A DNA stretch of 64,000 bases. It comes from Streptomyces rishiriensis (GTDB lineage: Bacteria; Actinomycetota; Actinomycetes; Streptomycetales; Streptomycetaceae). The notes under the pieces were generated by a model. The model was not told the origin of the DNA and searched no databases. It saw only the letters and a program-made list of their open reading frames with translations. This document shows positions 1 to 13,352 of this stretch, piece by piece. The position numbers and the translations under genes were made by a program. The number at the start of each line of letters is the position of its first letter. Within the stretch, counting starts at the first letter, position 1. The stretch spans positions 1,984,001 through 2,048,000 of the forward strand of contig NZ_JAUSWV010000002.1 in the NCBI RefSeq assembly GCF_030815485.1. The letters are read 5' to 3'.

Positions 1-468
1 GAACGCGGGACGCTCGCCCCGGTCGTCACGGCGGAAGGGAGGACGCTCGCCCCGGTCGTCACGGCGCGGCCCACGGTCGCCCCGGTCGTCGCGCTGGAAC
101 GCCGGACGAGAACCGCGGTCACCCTCACGACGGTCATCACGGCGGCCGAAGCCACCACGGTCCCCACCGGACCCACCGGACCCACCGGACCCACCGCGGT
201 TGTCATCACGACGGAAGCCACCACGGTTGTCATCACGCCGGTCATCACGCCGGTCGTCACGGGGACCACGGAAACCACCGCGATCAGCACGGTCATCACG
301 GCCCCGGTCGTCGCGACGGTCATCGCGCCGGCCGGACCCACCGCGGTTGTCATCACGCCGGAAGCCGCCACGGTCCCCGCGGTTACCGTCACGATTGTCA
401 CGGTCCCCACTACTGTCCCGTCGCCGCTGGTCGCGCTCCGGTCGATCGTCGGGAGAGTTGGTGGACAT
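1..468 (-). CDS. Arg/Asp/Gly-repeat protein, 5' part (runs off left edge)
   Basis: The first 156 codons of a gene that continues beyond the left edge. It starts at ATG 468-466 with a GGAG Shine-Dalgarno a few bases upstream. The translation begins MSTNSPDDRPERDQ and then becomes almost pure low complexity: RDDRGERP-, GGFRRDDNRGG- and GGSGG-type repeats rich in Arg, Asp and Gly. RGG/RDD tracts of this kind are typical of disordered RNA-binding or condensate-forming tails, but no folded domain is visible, so no function is assigned. The gene lies on the same strand just after the rRNA operon terminator, so it probably has its own promoter within 469-540. From memory, streptomycete homologues continue into a tetratricopeptide-type C-terminal part; that part is outside the window. 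Confidence 0.7.
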   Translation of the reverse strand, partial: MSTNSPDDRPERDQRRRDSSGDRDNRDGNRGDRGGFRRDDNRGGSGRRDDRRDDRGRDDRADRGGFRGPRDDRRDDRRDDNRGGFRRDDNRGGSGGSGGSGGDRGGFGRRDDRREGDRGSRPAFQRDDRGDRGPRRDDRGERPPFRRDDRGERPAF

Positions 469-540
469 CGGTGACTCCTGTCTTCGGTACCGCAAACATT
501 CTCGCGCACCCGGGTACCCGGCGCGCTCCAGAAAAACAAA

Positions 541-583
541 AAGGACCCCTGGTCCCAGCTGAACGCTGGGACCAGGGGTCCTT
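541..583 (-). terminator. rRNA operon terminator
   Basis: A perfect 19-bp stem (541-559 with 565-583) around a 5-nt loop. On the minus strand it is followed by a T-rich run (complement of 531-540). It lies about 10 bp beyond the 5S gene, so it is the intrinsic terminator of the leftward rRNA operon. Confidence 0.93.
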
Positions 584-592
584 CCAAAGATT

Positions 593-711
593 GTTCGGCG
601 GTGTCCTACTCTCCCACAGGGTCCCCCCTGCAGTACCATCGGCGCTGTAAGGCTTAGCTTCCGGGTTCGAAATGTAACCGGGCGTTTCCCTTACGCTATG
701 ACCACCGAAAC
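593..711 (-). rRNA. rrf: 5S ribosomal RNA
   Basis: On the minus strand the segment reads GTTTCGGTGGTCATAGCG and so on through the CCCGGTTACATTTCGAACCCGG core to CGCCGAAC, which is the actinobacterial 5S sequence. At about 119 nt it has the normal length. The terminal stem (GTTTCGGTGG / complementary CGCCGAAC) sets the ends to within a few bases. It is the third gene of the operon, about 100 bp after the 23S gene. Confidence 0.95.
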
Positions 712-811
712 CCTAATGGTTTCGAGCGAACAAGCACACTTTTTACTTGTTTTCAGCTCTAGCCGGCAACAGTCGTTGCCTCAGAACTAACACAGTGGAC
801 GCGAGCAACTG

Positions 812-5767
<4,956 letters not shown>

Positions 5768-6305
5768 TGTTTACCGGTAATCCGGTCGACACCACGAGAG
5801 CGGAACAGCCAGGCGGAATAAGCCCGGCCGTTCACAGCGTCCTCGCTGTGTTTTGTTTCAAAGGAACCTCATCCTCGGCTATCACTGCCGGGGACGGGGT
5901 ATCAACATATCTGGCGTTGATTTTTGGCACGCTGTTGAGTTCTCAAGGAACGGACGCTTCCTTTGTACTCACCCGAGAGACTCTCTCAGGCTTTCCTCCG
6001 GGCGCTTCCCTTCGGTCTTGCGTTTCCGACTCTATCAGATCCTTTTCCTGATCCGATTCCCTGTCGGCGGGATTGTCGTGGGCTTTGGGCTTTCGCCTGT
6101 CGTCCTTTCGACATTCACTACGTTAGCCGATTCCCTCCGCAACTCATAATCGAGTTCCGCGCGGTTTGAATTAGACATGCGGGCATGCCTGATTCACTCC
6201 CGCTGAGGGGCGTTGTAGTGAGTGGGTTGGCCGCTTCGGACTGCCGGCGAATGCCGTACCCGGTTCAAGCGGCTCGGGCTACGTTACGCGCCGGCGGACA
6301 GCGAG
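5768..6305 (-). promoter_or_regulatory. rRNA operon promoter and leader region
   Basis: A 538-bp non-coding stretch between mpg and 16S, on the upstream side of the operon. It contains the streptomycete rrn leader phrase GAGAACTCAACAGCGTGCC on the minus strand (about 5925-5947), part of the antitermination/processing leader. Further up is a likely -10 element TAGAGT (complement of 6029-6034) inside GGATCTGATAGAGTCGG. Streptomycete rrn operons usually have several tandem promoters, so others probably lie between 6060 and 6200. The short open frames here look like shadows. Confidence 0.6.
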
Positions 6306-6947
6306 TCAACTTCGGCGGCGCCTGGGGACATGGGCCCGGTAGGGGCTCACCGTCGGGTCGTCGGCGACCCAGTAGCGCCAGGGGTGGACCGCTCCGTCGC
6401 CGGAGACTCCGGTGCGCGGGCCGTTGCGTACCTGGTCGGAGGGGACCGGGGTGCCGGACAGGACCCTCAGGGGGGTGTCGCCCGTCGCGCAGGCGTCGGT
6501 GCCGTCGAGGGCTCGGTCCACGCCCAGTGCGGTGGCCAGTCGGGCGGGGCCTTTGGCCAGTTCCTTGTCACTTCGGGCCGAGAGCCGACGTTTGCGGGCC
6601 GACTCGGCGCCCTCGACGATCTCGCCGGCGCGGAGGAGGACGGCGCTCGCCGTACCGTCCGGGCCGCAGACCAGGTTCATGCAGTGCCACATGCCGTAGG
6701 TGAAGTAGACGTACACATGTCCGGGCGGACCGAACATCACGCCGTTGCGGGCCGTGGGGCCGCGATAGGCGTGGGAGCCTGGGTCGTTGGGACCGTCGTA
6801 GGCCTCGACCTCCGTGATGCGCAGGGTGATCGGACCGTCGGGGGTCGTGCGGACGAGGAGACGGCCGAGCAGATCCTGGGCCACCTCCAGGACAGGGCGG
6901 TCGAAGAAGGTCCTGGGGAGGGGCGTACGGTCGGAGGTCGCGATCAT
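6306..6947 (-). CDS. mpg: DNA-3-methyladenine glycosylase (AAG/MPG family)
   Basis: 213 aa, the usual size for bacterial alkyladenine DNA glycosylases, which excise 3-methyladenine and related alkylated or deaminated purines to start base-excision repair. The fold is recognisable throughout. Residues 14-33 ([20 protein letters not shown]) give the N-terminal helix, [20 protein letters not shown] (about 44-63) contains the catalytic Glu region, and [19 protein letters not shown] (about 76-94) is the family signature. It starts at ATG 6947. It is transcribed towards the rRNA operon and ends about 540 bp before the 16S gene. The next gene upstream, spo0M, is divergent. Confidence 0.93.
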   Translation of the reverse strand: MIATSDRTPLPRTFFDRPVLEVAQDLLGRLLVRTTPDGPITLRITEVEAYDGPNDPGSHAYRGPTARNGVMFGPPGHVYVYFTYGMWHCMNLVCGPDGTASAVLLRAGEIVEGAESARKRRLSARSDKELAKGPARLATALGVDRALDGTDACATGDTPLRVLSGTPVPSDQVRNGPRTGVSGDGAVHPWRYWVADDPTVSPYRAHVPRRRRS

Positions 6948-7097
6948 GCCCTCCGAGCGTAGTGCAGACCCGTGGGTGCGTCGGGGTGGTCAGCGGGCAT
7001 CCGTCTTGCCAGGGTGTGGGGCACGGAACCGGCCGCGCCGGGATCGCGTATGTAGGGGTCGAGGGATCCCGTAAGAAGATGGTGTAGAGGGAGAGAC

Positions 7098-7880
7098 ATG
7101 GCGTTCAAGAAGCTGCTCGCGAGTCTGGGGGCCGGTGGGGCTTCGGTCGAGACGGTGCTGACCGAGGTCAACGTCGTTCCGGGCGGTGTCGTGCAGGGCG
7201 AGGTGCGGATCCAGGGCGGGTCCGTCAACCAGCGGATCGAGGGGCTCTCCGTCGGGCTTCAGGCCAAGGTCGAGGTCGAGAGCGGCGACCAGGAGTACAA
7301 GCAGGACATCGAGTTCACGAAGCTGCGGCTCGGGGGTGCCTTCGAGCTCCAGGCCGGTGCCGTGCACGCGGTGCCCTTCGGGCTCGAGATCCCGTGGGAG
7401 ACGCCGGTCACGACGATCGACGGCCAGACGCTGCGCGGCATGAACATCGGGGTCACCACCGAGCTGGAGATCGCCCGCGCCGTGGACTCCGGCGACCTGG
7501 ACCCGATCAACGTGCACCCGCTGCCGGCGCAGAAGGCGATCCTGGACGCCTTCCTCCAGCTGGGCTTCCGGTTCAAGAACGCGGACCTGGAGCGCGGGCA
7601 CATCCGCGGTACGCGGCAGAAGCTGCCGTTCTACCAGGAGATCGAGTTCTTCCCGCCGTCGCAGTACCGGGGTCTGAACCAGGTCGAGCTGAGCTTCGTG
7701 GCCGACGAGCACACGATGGACGTCGTGCTCGAGATGGACAAGAAGCCGGGGCTGTTCAGCGAGGGCAGCGACACCTTCCGCTCCTTCCAGGTGGGGCTGC
7801 ACGACTACCAGGCAACCGACTGGGCGGCGTACCTCAACCAGTGGCTGTCCGAGGTAGGCAGCAAGCGCAACTGGTTCTGA
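7098..7880 (+). CDS. spo0M: Spo0M family sporulation-control protein
   Basis: 260 aa. It begins MAFKKLLASLGAGGASVETVL and continues with the arrestin-like beta-sandwich typical of Spo0M (VVQGEVRIQGGSVNQRIEGLSVGLQA about 29-54, VPFGLEIPWETPVTTIDGQTLRGMNIGVTTELEIARAVDSGDLDPI about 94-139). In Bacillus subtilis, Spo0M modulates sporulation and associates with the cytoskeleton; the streptomycete role is not well defined. A GAGGGAGAGAC purine-rich ribosome site precedes ATG 7098. It stands alone, divergent from mpg, and a strong hairpin follows the stop codon. The C-terminal half (residues 150-260) is well conserved in the family. Confidence 0.9.
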   Translation: MAFKKLLASLGAGGASVETVLTEVNVVPGGVVQGEVRIQGGSVNQRIEGLSVGLQAKVEVESGDQEYKQDIEFTKLRLGGAFELQAGAVHAVPFGLEIPWETPVTTIDGQTLRGMNIGVTTELEIARAVDSGDLDPINVHPLPAQKAILDAFLQLGFRFKNADLERGHIRGTRQKLPFYQEIEFFPPSQYRGLNQVELSFVADEHTMDVVLEMDKKPGLFSEGSDTFRSFQVGLHDYQATDWAAYLNQWLSEVGSKRNWF

Positions 7881-7887
7881 GACACCG

Positions 7888-7925
7888 GGAGGGCCCGGAG
7901 TGCCGTACGGCGTTCCGGGCCCTCC
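7888..7925 (+). terminator. Terminator after spo0M
   Basis: A 13-bp GC-rich stem (7888-7900 with 7913-7925) with further pairing in the loop, 8 bp beyond the spo0M stop codon. There is no U-tract, as is common for Streptomyces hairpin terminators. Confidence 0.7.
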
Positions 7926-8001
7926 GTGCGTCTCGCGCGGGACGCGGAGGTCGTAGGCTCCGAAGGGAGTGCCTTGCCGATCGATCAGGAGGTGTGTCGA
8001 A

Positions 8002-8541
8002 GTGACCGAGCCGAAGAGGCGGCCACTGCCCCACGATTTCCATCCGCCGGTTCCGTCGTTCACGGTCACGAGCGAGGATGTTCGGGAGGGGGCGACGCTC
8101 AAGGACGCCCAGGTCCAGGCGGCCGGGAACACCTCGCCCCAGCTGCGCTGGGAGGGCTTCCCGTCCGAGACCAAGAGTTTCGCCGTGACCTGCTACGACC
8201 CCGACGCTCCGACGGGCAGCGGGTTCTGGCACTGGGTCCTGTTCGACATCCCGGCCTCGGTGACCGAGCTGCCTGCGGGTGCGGGCGGCGGCAAGTTCGA
8301 GGGGCTGCCCGAGGGCGCCGTGCACGCGCGCAACGACTACGGCGGCAAGGAGTTCGGCGGAGCCGCTCCGCCGCCGGGGGACGGGCCGCACCGGTATGTC
8401 TTCACGGTGTACGCGGTGGATCAGGAGAAGCTCGGTGCGGATGCCGACGCCTCGCCCGCCGTCGTGGGGTTCAATCTGCGGTTCCACGCGATCGCCCGCG
8501 CTCAGCTGATCGGTGAGTACGAGGTTCCCCCGGTGGGATGA
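8002..8541 (+). CDS. YbhB/YbcL family PEBP-like protein
   Basis: 179 aa from GTG 8002, chosen because AGGAGG at 7987-7992 is ideally spaced; an in-frame ATG at 7969 lies upstream of that site and is unlikely. The family is the Raf-kinase-inhibitor-like/phosphatidylethanolamine-binding fold. Its signature segments are present: [26 protein letters not shown] (about 58-83, with the ligand-pocket D-P-D-A-P and H-W) and [13 protein letters not shown] (about 131-143). The bacterial molecular function is not settled. It is a single gene with its own terminator. Confidence 0.92.
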   Translation: MTEPKRRPLPHDFHPPVPSFTVTSEDVREGATLKDAQVQAAGNTSPQLRWEGFPSETKSFAVTCYDPDAPTGSGFWHWVLFDIPASVTELPAGAGGGKFEGLPEGAVHARNDYGGKEFGGAAPPPGDGPHRYVFTVYAVDQEKLGADADASPAVVGFNLRFHAIARAQLIGEYEVPPVG

Positions 8542-8566
8542 GTCAGCTCATCGTTCATTGAACGTT

Positions 8567-8610
8567 TGCCCGCCTCTGGTCTTGGAAGTGATCAGAGGCG
8601 GGCATTTTTG
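8567..8610 (+). terminator. Rho-independent terminator after the PEBP gene
   Basis: A 15-bp stem (8567-8581 with 8590-8604, one G-U pair) followed by TTTTTG. It is the most classical U-tract terminator in the protein-coding part of the window. Confidence 0.9.
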
Positions 8611-8738
8611 TTGCCGGGGGTCGCGGGGGTCACCTCCCGTGGAGCAGCAGATATTGCGTTGTCCATCTCGGCGTGCCCGGCCAGAGTTGGTTCCAGCCCG
8701 CCAGGGGGTGGGCCGGTGCACACAGGAGGTGGGCTGGT

Positions 8739-9245
8739 ATGCGTGACACGCTGGTACTGAACGCGAGCTTCGAGCCGCTGTCGACGGTGACGTTGAACCG
8801 AGCCGTCGTTCTGGTGCTTCAGGACAAGGCCGTCGTCGAGCAGGCCCACCCCGAACTGCGGATGCGAGGGGCCGAGGTCGACATCCCGGCGCCTCGGGTG
8901 ATCAGGCTGTGCAGGTATGTACGGGTGCCGTTCCGAAGACAAGCTCCGTGGTCGAGGCGCGGTGTGCTGATAAGGGACCGGCACCGGTGCGCGTACTGCG
9001 GTCGCCGGGCGACGACCGTGGACCACGTGGTGCCGCGGGCGCAGGGGGGACAGGACGGGTGGCTGAACACCGTCGCCTCGTGCGCGGAGGACAATCACCG
9101 CAAAGCGAACCGTACCCCGGAGCAGGCGGACATGCCGTTGCTGCGGCAGCCGTTCGAGCCGACGCCGGCGGACGCGATGCTGCTGGCACTGGGGCAGGAC
9201 GACCTGGCCGCGCTGCCGGAGTGGCTGAACGTGGACGCGGCTTAG
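8739..9245 (+). CDS. HNH endonuclease family protein
   Basis: 168 aa from ATG 8739, preceded by AGGAGG at 8724-8729. The N-terminal half (MRDTLVLNASFEPLSTVTLNRAVVLVLQDKA...) is the conserved region of a streptomycete HNH family. The HNH nuclease core is RHRCAYCGRRATTVDHVVPRAQGG (about 87-110), giving the CxxC zinc pair and the D-H of the active site, followed by SCAEDNHRKANR with the N and H. The second zinc pair of the canonical motif (CxxC before NHRK) reads C-A-E-D here, so one ligand is not Cys. The substrate is unknown. It ends at a bidirectional hairpin shared with the convergent band-7 gene. Confidence 0.88.
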   Translation: MRDTLVLNASFEPLSTVTLNRAVVLVLQDKAVVEQAHPELRMRGAEVDIPAPRVIRLCRYVRVPFRRQAPWSRRGVLIRDRHRCAYCGRRATTVDHVVPRAQGGQDGWLNTVASCAEDNHRKANRTPEQADMPLLRQPFEPTPADAMLLALGQDDLAALPEWLNVDAA

Positions 9246-9275
9246 CGCCCGTGGGCGGAGCACGTATGCGGAGGT

Positions 9276-9314
9276 GACCGGGGCCCGCCTTCGCTCGGAA
9301 GGCGGGCCCCGGTC
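9276..9314. terminator. Bidirectional terminator
   Basis: A perfect 16-bp GC-rich stem (9276-9291 with 9299-9314), loop CGCTCGG, between the convergent HNH (+) and band-7 (-) genes. It serves both. Confidence 0.87.
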
Positions 9315-9338
9315 GTGTCTGCGCGTCGTGTCCGCGGG

Positions 9339-10289
9339 TCAGTCGATCGACGGCTTCTCGCGGCGTTCCGAGCCACCGCCGTTGCCGGAGTTGTTGCCGC
9401 CCGAACTGCCGCCGAAGTTACCGAAGTTGCCCATGGCGCCGGACAACCCCTTGAGGGCGTCGCCGATTTCACTGGGGACGATCCAGAGCTTGTTGGCGTC
9501 GCCTTCGGCGAGCTTCGGGAGCATCTGGAGGTACTGGTAGGACAGGAGCTTCTGGTCCGGGTCACCGGCGTGGATGGCCTCGAAGACCGTGCGCACCGCC
9601 TGGGCCTCGCCCTCGGCGCGCAGGGCGGCGGCCTTGGCCTCACCCTCGGCGCGCAGGATCTGCGACTGCTTCTCGCCCTCGGCGGTGAGGATCGCGGCCT
9701 GGCGCGTGCCTTCGGCGGTGAGGATCGCGGCGCGCTTGTCACGGTCGGCGCGCATCTGCTTCTCCATCGAGTCCTGGATGGAGGTCGGGGGCTCGATGGC
9801 CTTCAGTTCCACACGGTTGACGCGGATGCCCCACTTGCCGGTCGCCTCGTCGAGGACTCCGCGCAGCGCCGCGTTGATCTCCTCGCGGGAGGTCAGGGTC
9901 CGCTCGAGGTCCATGCCACCGATGATGTTGCGGAGCGTGGTGACGGTGAGCTGCTCGATCGCCTGGATGTAGCTGGCGACTTCGTAGGTCGCCGCCCGGG
10001 CGTCGGTCACCTGGTAGTAGATGACGGTGTCGATGTTCACGACCAGGTTGTCCTGGGTGATCACCGGCTGCGGCGGGAACGGCACGACCTGTTCGCGCAG
10101 GTCGATGCGGTTGCGGATGGTGTCTATGAACGGGACGACGATGTTGAGGCCCGCGTTGAGTGTCCGCGTGTAGCGGCCGAACCGCTCCACGATGGCGGCA
10201 CTCGCCTGCGGGATGACCTGGATCGTCTTGATCAGGGCGATGAAGACCAACACCACCAGAATGACCAGGACGATGATGACCGGTTCCAT
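9339..10289 (-). CDS. SPFH/band 7 (stomatin-like) membrane protein
   Basis: 316 aa. One N-terminal membrane segment (residues about 3-21, PVIIVLVILVVLVFIALIK) is followed by the prohibitin/stomatin core (VIPQASAAIVERFGRYTRTLNAGLNIVVPFID, about 26-57), then a coiled-coil rich in AEGE/ILTAEG repeats (about 186-236) and a Gly/Asn/Ser-rich tail. Proteins of this type (QmcA, stomatin) form oligomeric rings organising membrane microdomains and modulate membrane proteases. The neighbouring NfeD gene, about 140 bp upstream on the same strand, is the classical partner of SPFH proteins, so the two very likely work together. Confidence 0.93.
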   Translation of the reverse strand: MEPVIIVLVILVVLVFIALIKTIQVIPQASAAIVERFGRYTRTLNAGLNIVVPFIDTIRNRIDLREQVVPFPPQPVITQDNLVVNIDTVIYYQVTDARAATYEVASYIQAIEQLTVTTLRNIIGGMDLERTLTSREEINAALRGVLDEATGKWGIRVNRVELKAIEPPTSIQDSMEKQMRADRDKRAAILTAEGTRQAAILTAEGEKQSQILRAEGEAKAAALRAEGEAQAVRTVFEAIHAGDPDQKLLSYQYLQMLPKLAEGDANKLWIVPSEIGDALKGLSGAMGNFGNFGGSSGGNNSGNGGGSERREKPSID

Positions 10290-10431
10290 CGCGGCTCCCC
10301 GTACCTTTCTCCGCCTCGGCGCTTTCGGAAGATCTTATGCCTGTTGAAGATCTTGCTGGACGAGTGTGACAGACCGTCGTACGGCTCGTGAGGTGTTCTG
10401 TTCACTTACGTCGTACGGGAGTTGCGCACGC

Positions 10432-10863
10432 TCAGAGGACGATCGCCGTGGCCCCCTCGATGTCCACGACGTCGACCTCCTGCCCCACCTCGTAGGCGCG
10501 ACCGGTGTCGAGGGCGCGTGCCGACCAGATCTCTCCGGCGAGTTTGACGCGGCCGCCCGAGCCGTCGACGCGCTCCAGCACGACGGCCTGTTTGCCCTTC
10601 AACGCGTCGATGCCGGTGGCGAGATGAGGACGCTGTCTGGCGTGCCGGGTCGCGATCGGGCGTACGACGGCGATCAGGGCGACGGAGACGACGATGAAGA
10701 CGAGCACCTGGGCGACGGCTCCGAGGCCGAGGCCTGCCACGACGGCGGCGGCCACCGCTCCGACCGCGAGCATGCCGAACTCGGGCATGGCGGTCACCAC
10801 GAGAGGGATTCCGAGCGCTGCCGCGCCGACGAGCCACCACACCCACGCGTCGATGTCGTTCAC
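10432..10863 (-). CDS. NfeD family protein
   Basis: 143 aa. The N-terminal part has three to four membrane helices (about 8-26, 29-50, 52-67); the C-terminal OB-fold (residues about 85-143) is LKGKQAVVLERVDGSGGRVKLAGEIWSARA...GQEVDVVDIEGATAIVL, typical of short NfeD1b-type proteins without the N-terminal ClpP-like protease domain. NfeD proteins are partners of SPFH-domain proteins in membrane quality control. It starts at ATG 10863 and precedes the band-7 gene on the same strand. Confidence 0.9.
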   Translation of the reverse strand: MNDIDAWVWWLVGAAALGIPLVVTAMPEFGMLAVGAVAAAVVAGLGLGAVAQVLVFIVVSVALIAVVRPIATRHARQRPHLATGIDALKGKQAVVLERVDGSGGRVKLAGEIWSARALDTGRAYEVGQEVDVVDIEGATAIVL

Positions 10864-10916
10864 ACCGTCATGGTAGGGCCGCGTGTCCCGCCGGGGACAG
10901 GGCGCACGGGGAGCGG

Positions 10917-11714
10917 TCAGGACATCGGCAGGCCCTGTGCCGTCCAGCGGTCGCCGACCTGTTCCACGACGAGCGGGAGGCCGAAGCAGAGGGAGAGGTT
11001 GCGGGAGGTGAGTTCCAGCTCGACCGGGCCCGCGGCGAGGACCTTGCCCTGGCGGATCATGAGGACGTGGGTGAAGCCGGGGGCGATCTCCTCGACGTGG
11101 TGGGTGACCATGATCATCGAGGGGGCGATGGGGTCGCGCGCGAGGCGGCCGAGGCGGCGTACGAGGTCCTCGCGGCCGCCGAGGTCCAGGCCGGCGGCGG
11201 GCTCGTCGAGAAGCAGCAGCTCGGGGTCGGTCATCAGGGCGCGGGCGATGAGGGTGCGCTTGCGCTCGCCCTCGGAGAGCGTGCCGAACTTGCGGTCCAG
11301 GTAGTCGCTCATGCCGAGGCGGTCCAGGAAGGCGCGGGCGCGCTGCTCGTCGACGTCCTCGTACTCCTCCTGCCAGCCGGCGGTCATGCCGTACGCGGCG
11401 GTCAGCACCGTCTGGAGGACGGTCTGGCGCTTGGGGAGCTTGTCGGCGAGGGCGATGCCGGCCATGCCGACGCGGGGGCGCAGCTCGAAGACGTCGGTGC
11501 CGGGGCTGCCGAGGGTCTCGCCGAGGATCGAGACGGTGCCGGCGCTCGGGAAGAGGTAGGTGGAGGCGATGTTCAGGAGGGTCGTCTTGCCGGCCCCGTT
11601 GGGACCGAGGATGACCCAGCGCTCGCCTTCCTTGACCGACCAGGAGACCTGGTCCACCAGAGCCCGGCCCTCACGGACCACGGATACGTCCTGAAGCTCC
11701 AGAACATCGCTCAT
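10917..11714 (-). CDS. ABC transporter ATP-binding protein
   Basis: 265 aa from ATG 11714, which is preceded by a GGGGAGA site; a longer in-frame start at 11786 would add 24 residues unlike the family. Walker A is GPNGAGKTT (about 35-43), the signature is LSEGERKR (about 143-150) and Walker B is LLLLDEPAAGLD (about 165-176), with the H-loop in VTHHVEEI. No permease gene adjoins it, so it is a stand-alone ATPase. It could energise a permease elsewhere or have a regulatory role. It lies 53 bp downstream of the NfeD gene's start, on the same strand. Confidence 0.9.
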   Translation of the reverse strand: MSDVLELQDVSVVREGRALVDQVSWSVKEGERWVILGPNGAGKTTLLNIASTYLFPSAGTVSILGETLGSPGTDVFELRPRVGMAGIALADKLPKRQTVLQTVLTAAYGMTAGWQEEYEDVDEQRARAFLDRLGMSDYLDRKFGTLSEGERKRTLIARALMTDPELLLLDEPAAGLDLGGREDLVRRLGRLARDPIAPSMIMVTHHVEEIAPGFTHVLMIRQGKVLAAGPVELELTSRNLSLCFGLPLVVEQVGDRWTAQGLPMS

Positions 11715-11867
11715 GAGCGCGTTGTCTCCCCTTGCAGTGTGACCGGTCGGTTGTCGCGGGCGCCTGTGCCTCGGACGACCGCGCATGGGTGGGCGCGGCC
11801 TCTGCGGGAAAATCTACGCCACCGGTCGGGCGGCCCGTTCCATCGGTCCGGTCCTTAGGGTGGGGGC

Positions 11868-12656
11868 ATGCTCTCGGAACCGCGCTCTGGTCGCCTTGCC
11901 GCTTGGGGAAATGCCCTGTTGGCCGGAATTGTCTCACCGGACGACGCCGTACTCGCCATCGTCGGCGAGGACGCCGTGCACCGGGTGGAGGGGCTGCCTG
12001 GTGAGTCGGCGCCCGTCGGACTCACGCTCGCGCTGGGGCGGCTGCGGGCGCTCGGGGTGAGCGGTCTGCGGGTGGCGCTGCCCGCGCCGGGGCATCCGCT
12101 GGGGCTGAGCGGACCGCCGGAGTTCAACACGCGGGCGCTCGAGGCGGAGGAGGCGGTGGTCTGTCACGGCGCCGGGTACGGACTGGTGCCGGAGGTGTAC
12201 GAGGCCGGGCCCGACGGTGACCGGCATGTCGAGGTCGTGTGGCACTGTCTGCCGGTGCGGGAGGCCCCGCCGGCCGATGTGCCGTCGCTGGGCGAGGCGG
12301 AGCGGGAGCTGGCGGAGGCCTTGCGGGACGCCACGGCGGTGCTGGCGCGGCTGGACCTGGCGGGATCGGGTCCGGTGGCGGAGGCGGCGATCGACGCGTA
12401 CCGGGCTCGGGCCGAACAGGGCCGGGAGGTCCTGGCCCCGGGGTATCCGCCCCGGGCGGTGCGAGTACTGGAGCTGGCGCAGCGGGTGGGGCTGCTGGTG
12501 TCCCTCGCCTACGAGAACGGACCCGGGGGCGCGGTCAGCTCCGCGGAGATGGCGGTGCGCGCGGAGGCGTTGCGGCCGGTGGAGCGGACGGGGCGACGGG
12601 CTCAGGTCGCCGCGTACAACTCCGTCGTGGAGGAGCGGGAGCGGGGGGCTCGATGA
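11868..12656 (+). CDS. Conserved streptomycete hypothetical protein
   Basis: 262 aa starting MLSEPRSGRLAAWGNALLAG. No catalytic motif is recognised. Residues 1-60 and 85-140 look like an alpha/beta fold (VSPDDAVLAIVGEDAVHRV, LPAPGHPLGLSGPPEFNTRALEAEEAVV), and residues 145-255 are helical and Glu/Ala-rich (GEAERELAEALRDATAVLARLDLA). The composition is ordinary for a streptomycete cytoplasmic protein. It is divergent from the ABC ATPase; the two share a roughly 150-bp promoter region. I assign no function. Confidence 0.85.
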   Translation: MLSEPRSGRLAAWGNALLAGIVSPDDAVLAIVGEDAVHRVEGLPGESAPVGLTLALGRLRALGVSGLRVALPAPGHPLGLSGPPEFNTRALEAEEAVVCHGAGYGLVPEVYEAGPDGDRHVEVVWHCLPVREAPPADVPSLGEAERELAEALRDATAVLARLDLAGSGPVAEAAIDAYRARAEQGREVLAPGYPPRAVRVLELAQRVGLLVSLAYENGPGGAVSSAEMAVRAEALRPVERTGRRAQVAAYNSVVEERERGAR

Positions 12657-12823
12657 GCGTCGGCTGATCCGGCGCCCCGGGCCGGCGCGAACCTCTGGCG
12701 GCCGCACGCCCAGGCCTCTGTCGGCCCTCAAGGGTCTTGCGATATCGAGCGCCGGACGCGCGGGGTCTTCGGACGGTGTTGCAAGGTCACGGCATGGGTC
12801 GTTGCATGGGTCGAGGCACGGGA

Positions 12824-12892
12824 CCTGGACCCGGCCCTGGCCCGGACCTGGACCCGGCCCTGGCCCGGACCTGGACCCGGCCCTGGCCCGGA
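12824..12892. repeat. Three perfect 23-bp tandem repeats
   Basis: Three head-to-tail copies of a 23-bp unit beginning CCTGGACCCGGCCCTGG at 12824, 12847 and 12870. They lie in the roughly 306-bp gap between the hypothetical gene (stop 12656) and the chaplin gene terminator. The period is not a multiple of three and no gene covers them, so they look non-coding. The rest of the gap (12657-12823) shows nothing I can name. Confidence 0.85.
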
Positions 12893-12906
12893 CAGTCGTT
12901 GCATGC

Positions 12907-12946
12907 GGAGGGGCCCACGCGTCGTCGCTGACGCGTGGGCCCCTCC
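12907..12946 (-). terminator. Chaplin gene terminator
   Basis: A perfect 17-bp stem (12907-12923 with 12930-12946), loop GTCGCT, 16 bp past the stop codon of the first chaplin on the minus strand. Confidence 0.9.
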
Positions 12947-12962
12947 GTGGTGCGGTATGGAC

Positions 12963-13202
12963 TCAGTCGTTCAAGCAGGTGTTGCCGAACGCGGGGTTCA
13001 GCACGCCGATCACGTTGATCGTGTTGCCGCAGACGTTGACGGGGATGTGCACGGGCACCTGGACGAGGTTGCCCGAGATGACGCCCGGCGACTTCACGGC
13101 CGCGCCTTCGGCACCCGCGTCGGCGACGGCGGCACCGGCCGAGGCGCCCGCGGCGATGCCCGCGACGGTGAGGGCCACGGCAGCCTTCTTGGCGATGTTC
13201 AT
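12963..13202 (-). CDS. Short chaplin with two cysteines
   Basis: 79 aa from ATG 13202, with AGGAGG just upstream. Residues 1-27 are a Sec signal peptide (MNIAKKAAVALTVAGIAAGA..., cleavage near AVADA). The mature chaplin domain (about 37-79) contains SPGVISGNLVQVPVHIPVNVCGN and INVIGVLNPAFGNTC, with the two conserved cysteines at C58 and C76. Chaplins are secreted, surface-active amyloid proteins that coat aerial hyphae and spores. Short chaplins have one such domain and no sortase signal. A separate terminator lies between this gene and the cysteine-free chaplin upstream, so the two are probably expressed independently. Confidence 0.94.
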   Translation of the reverse strand: MNIAKKAAVALTVAGIAAGASAGAAVADAGAEGAAVKSPGVISGNLVQVPVHIPVNVCGNTINVIGVLNPAFGNTCLND

Positions 13203-13352
13203 GAGAAGTGTTCCTCCTGCGTTTGCGTGTCCGACCCGGCCGCGGGTCGTGAGCTGCCCAACGCGTCGGTGTCGGGCGACGATGCGGGGTCCGCCGGGAA
13301 GACACCTCGTTCGGATCATTGATGCGACAAGATCACTGGAGCTACAACCGGA

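Noticed and set aside
6222..6962. Plus-strand open frame of 246 codons opposite mpg
   Set aside because: It is the antisense shadow of a well-supported glycosylase gene and has no family resemblance.
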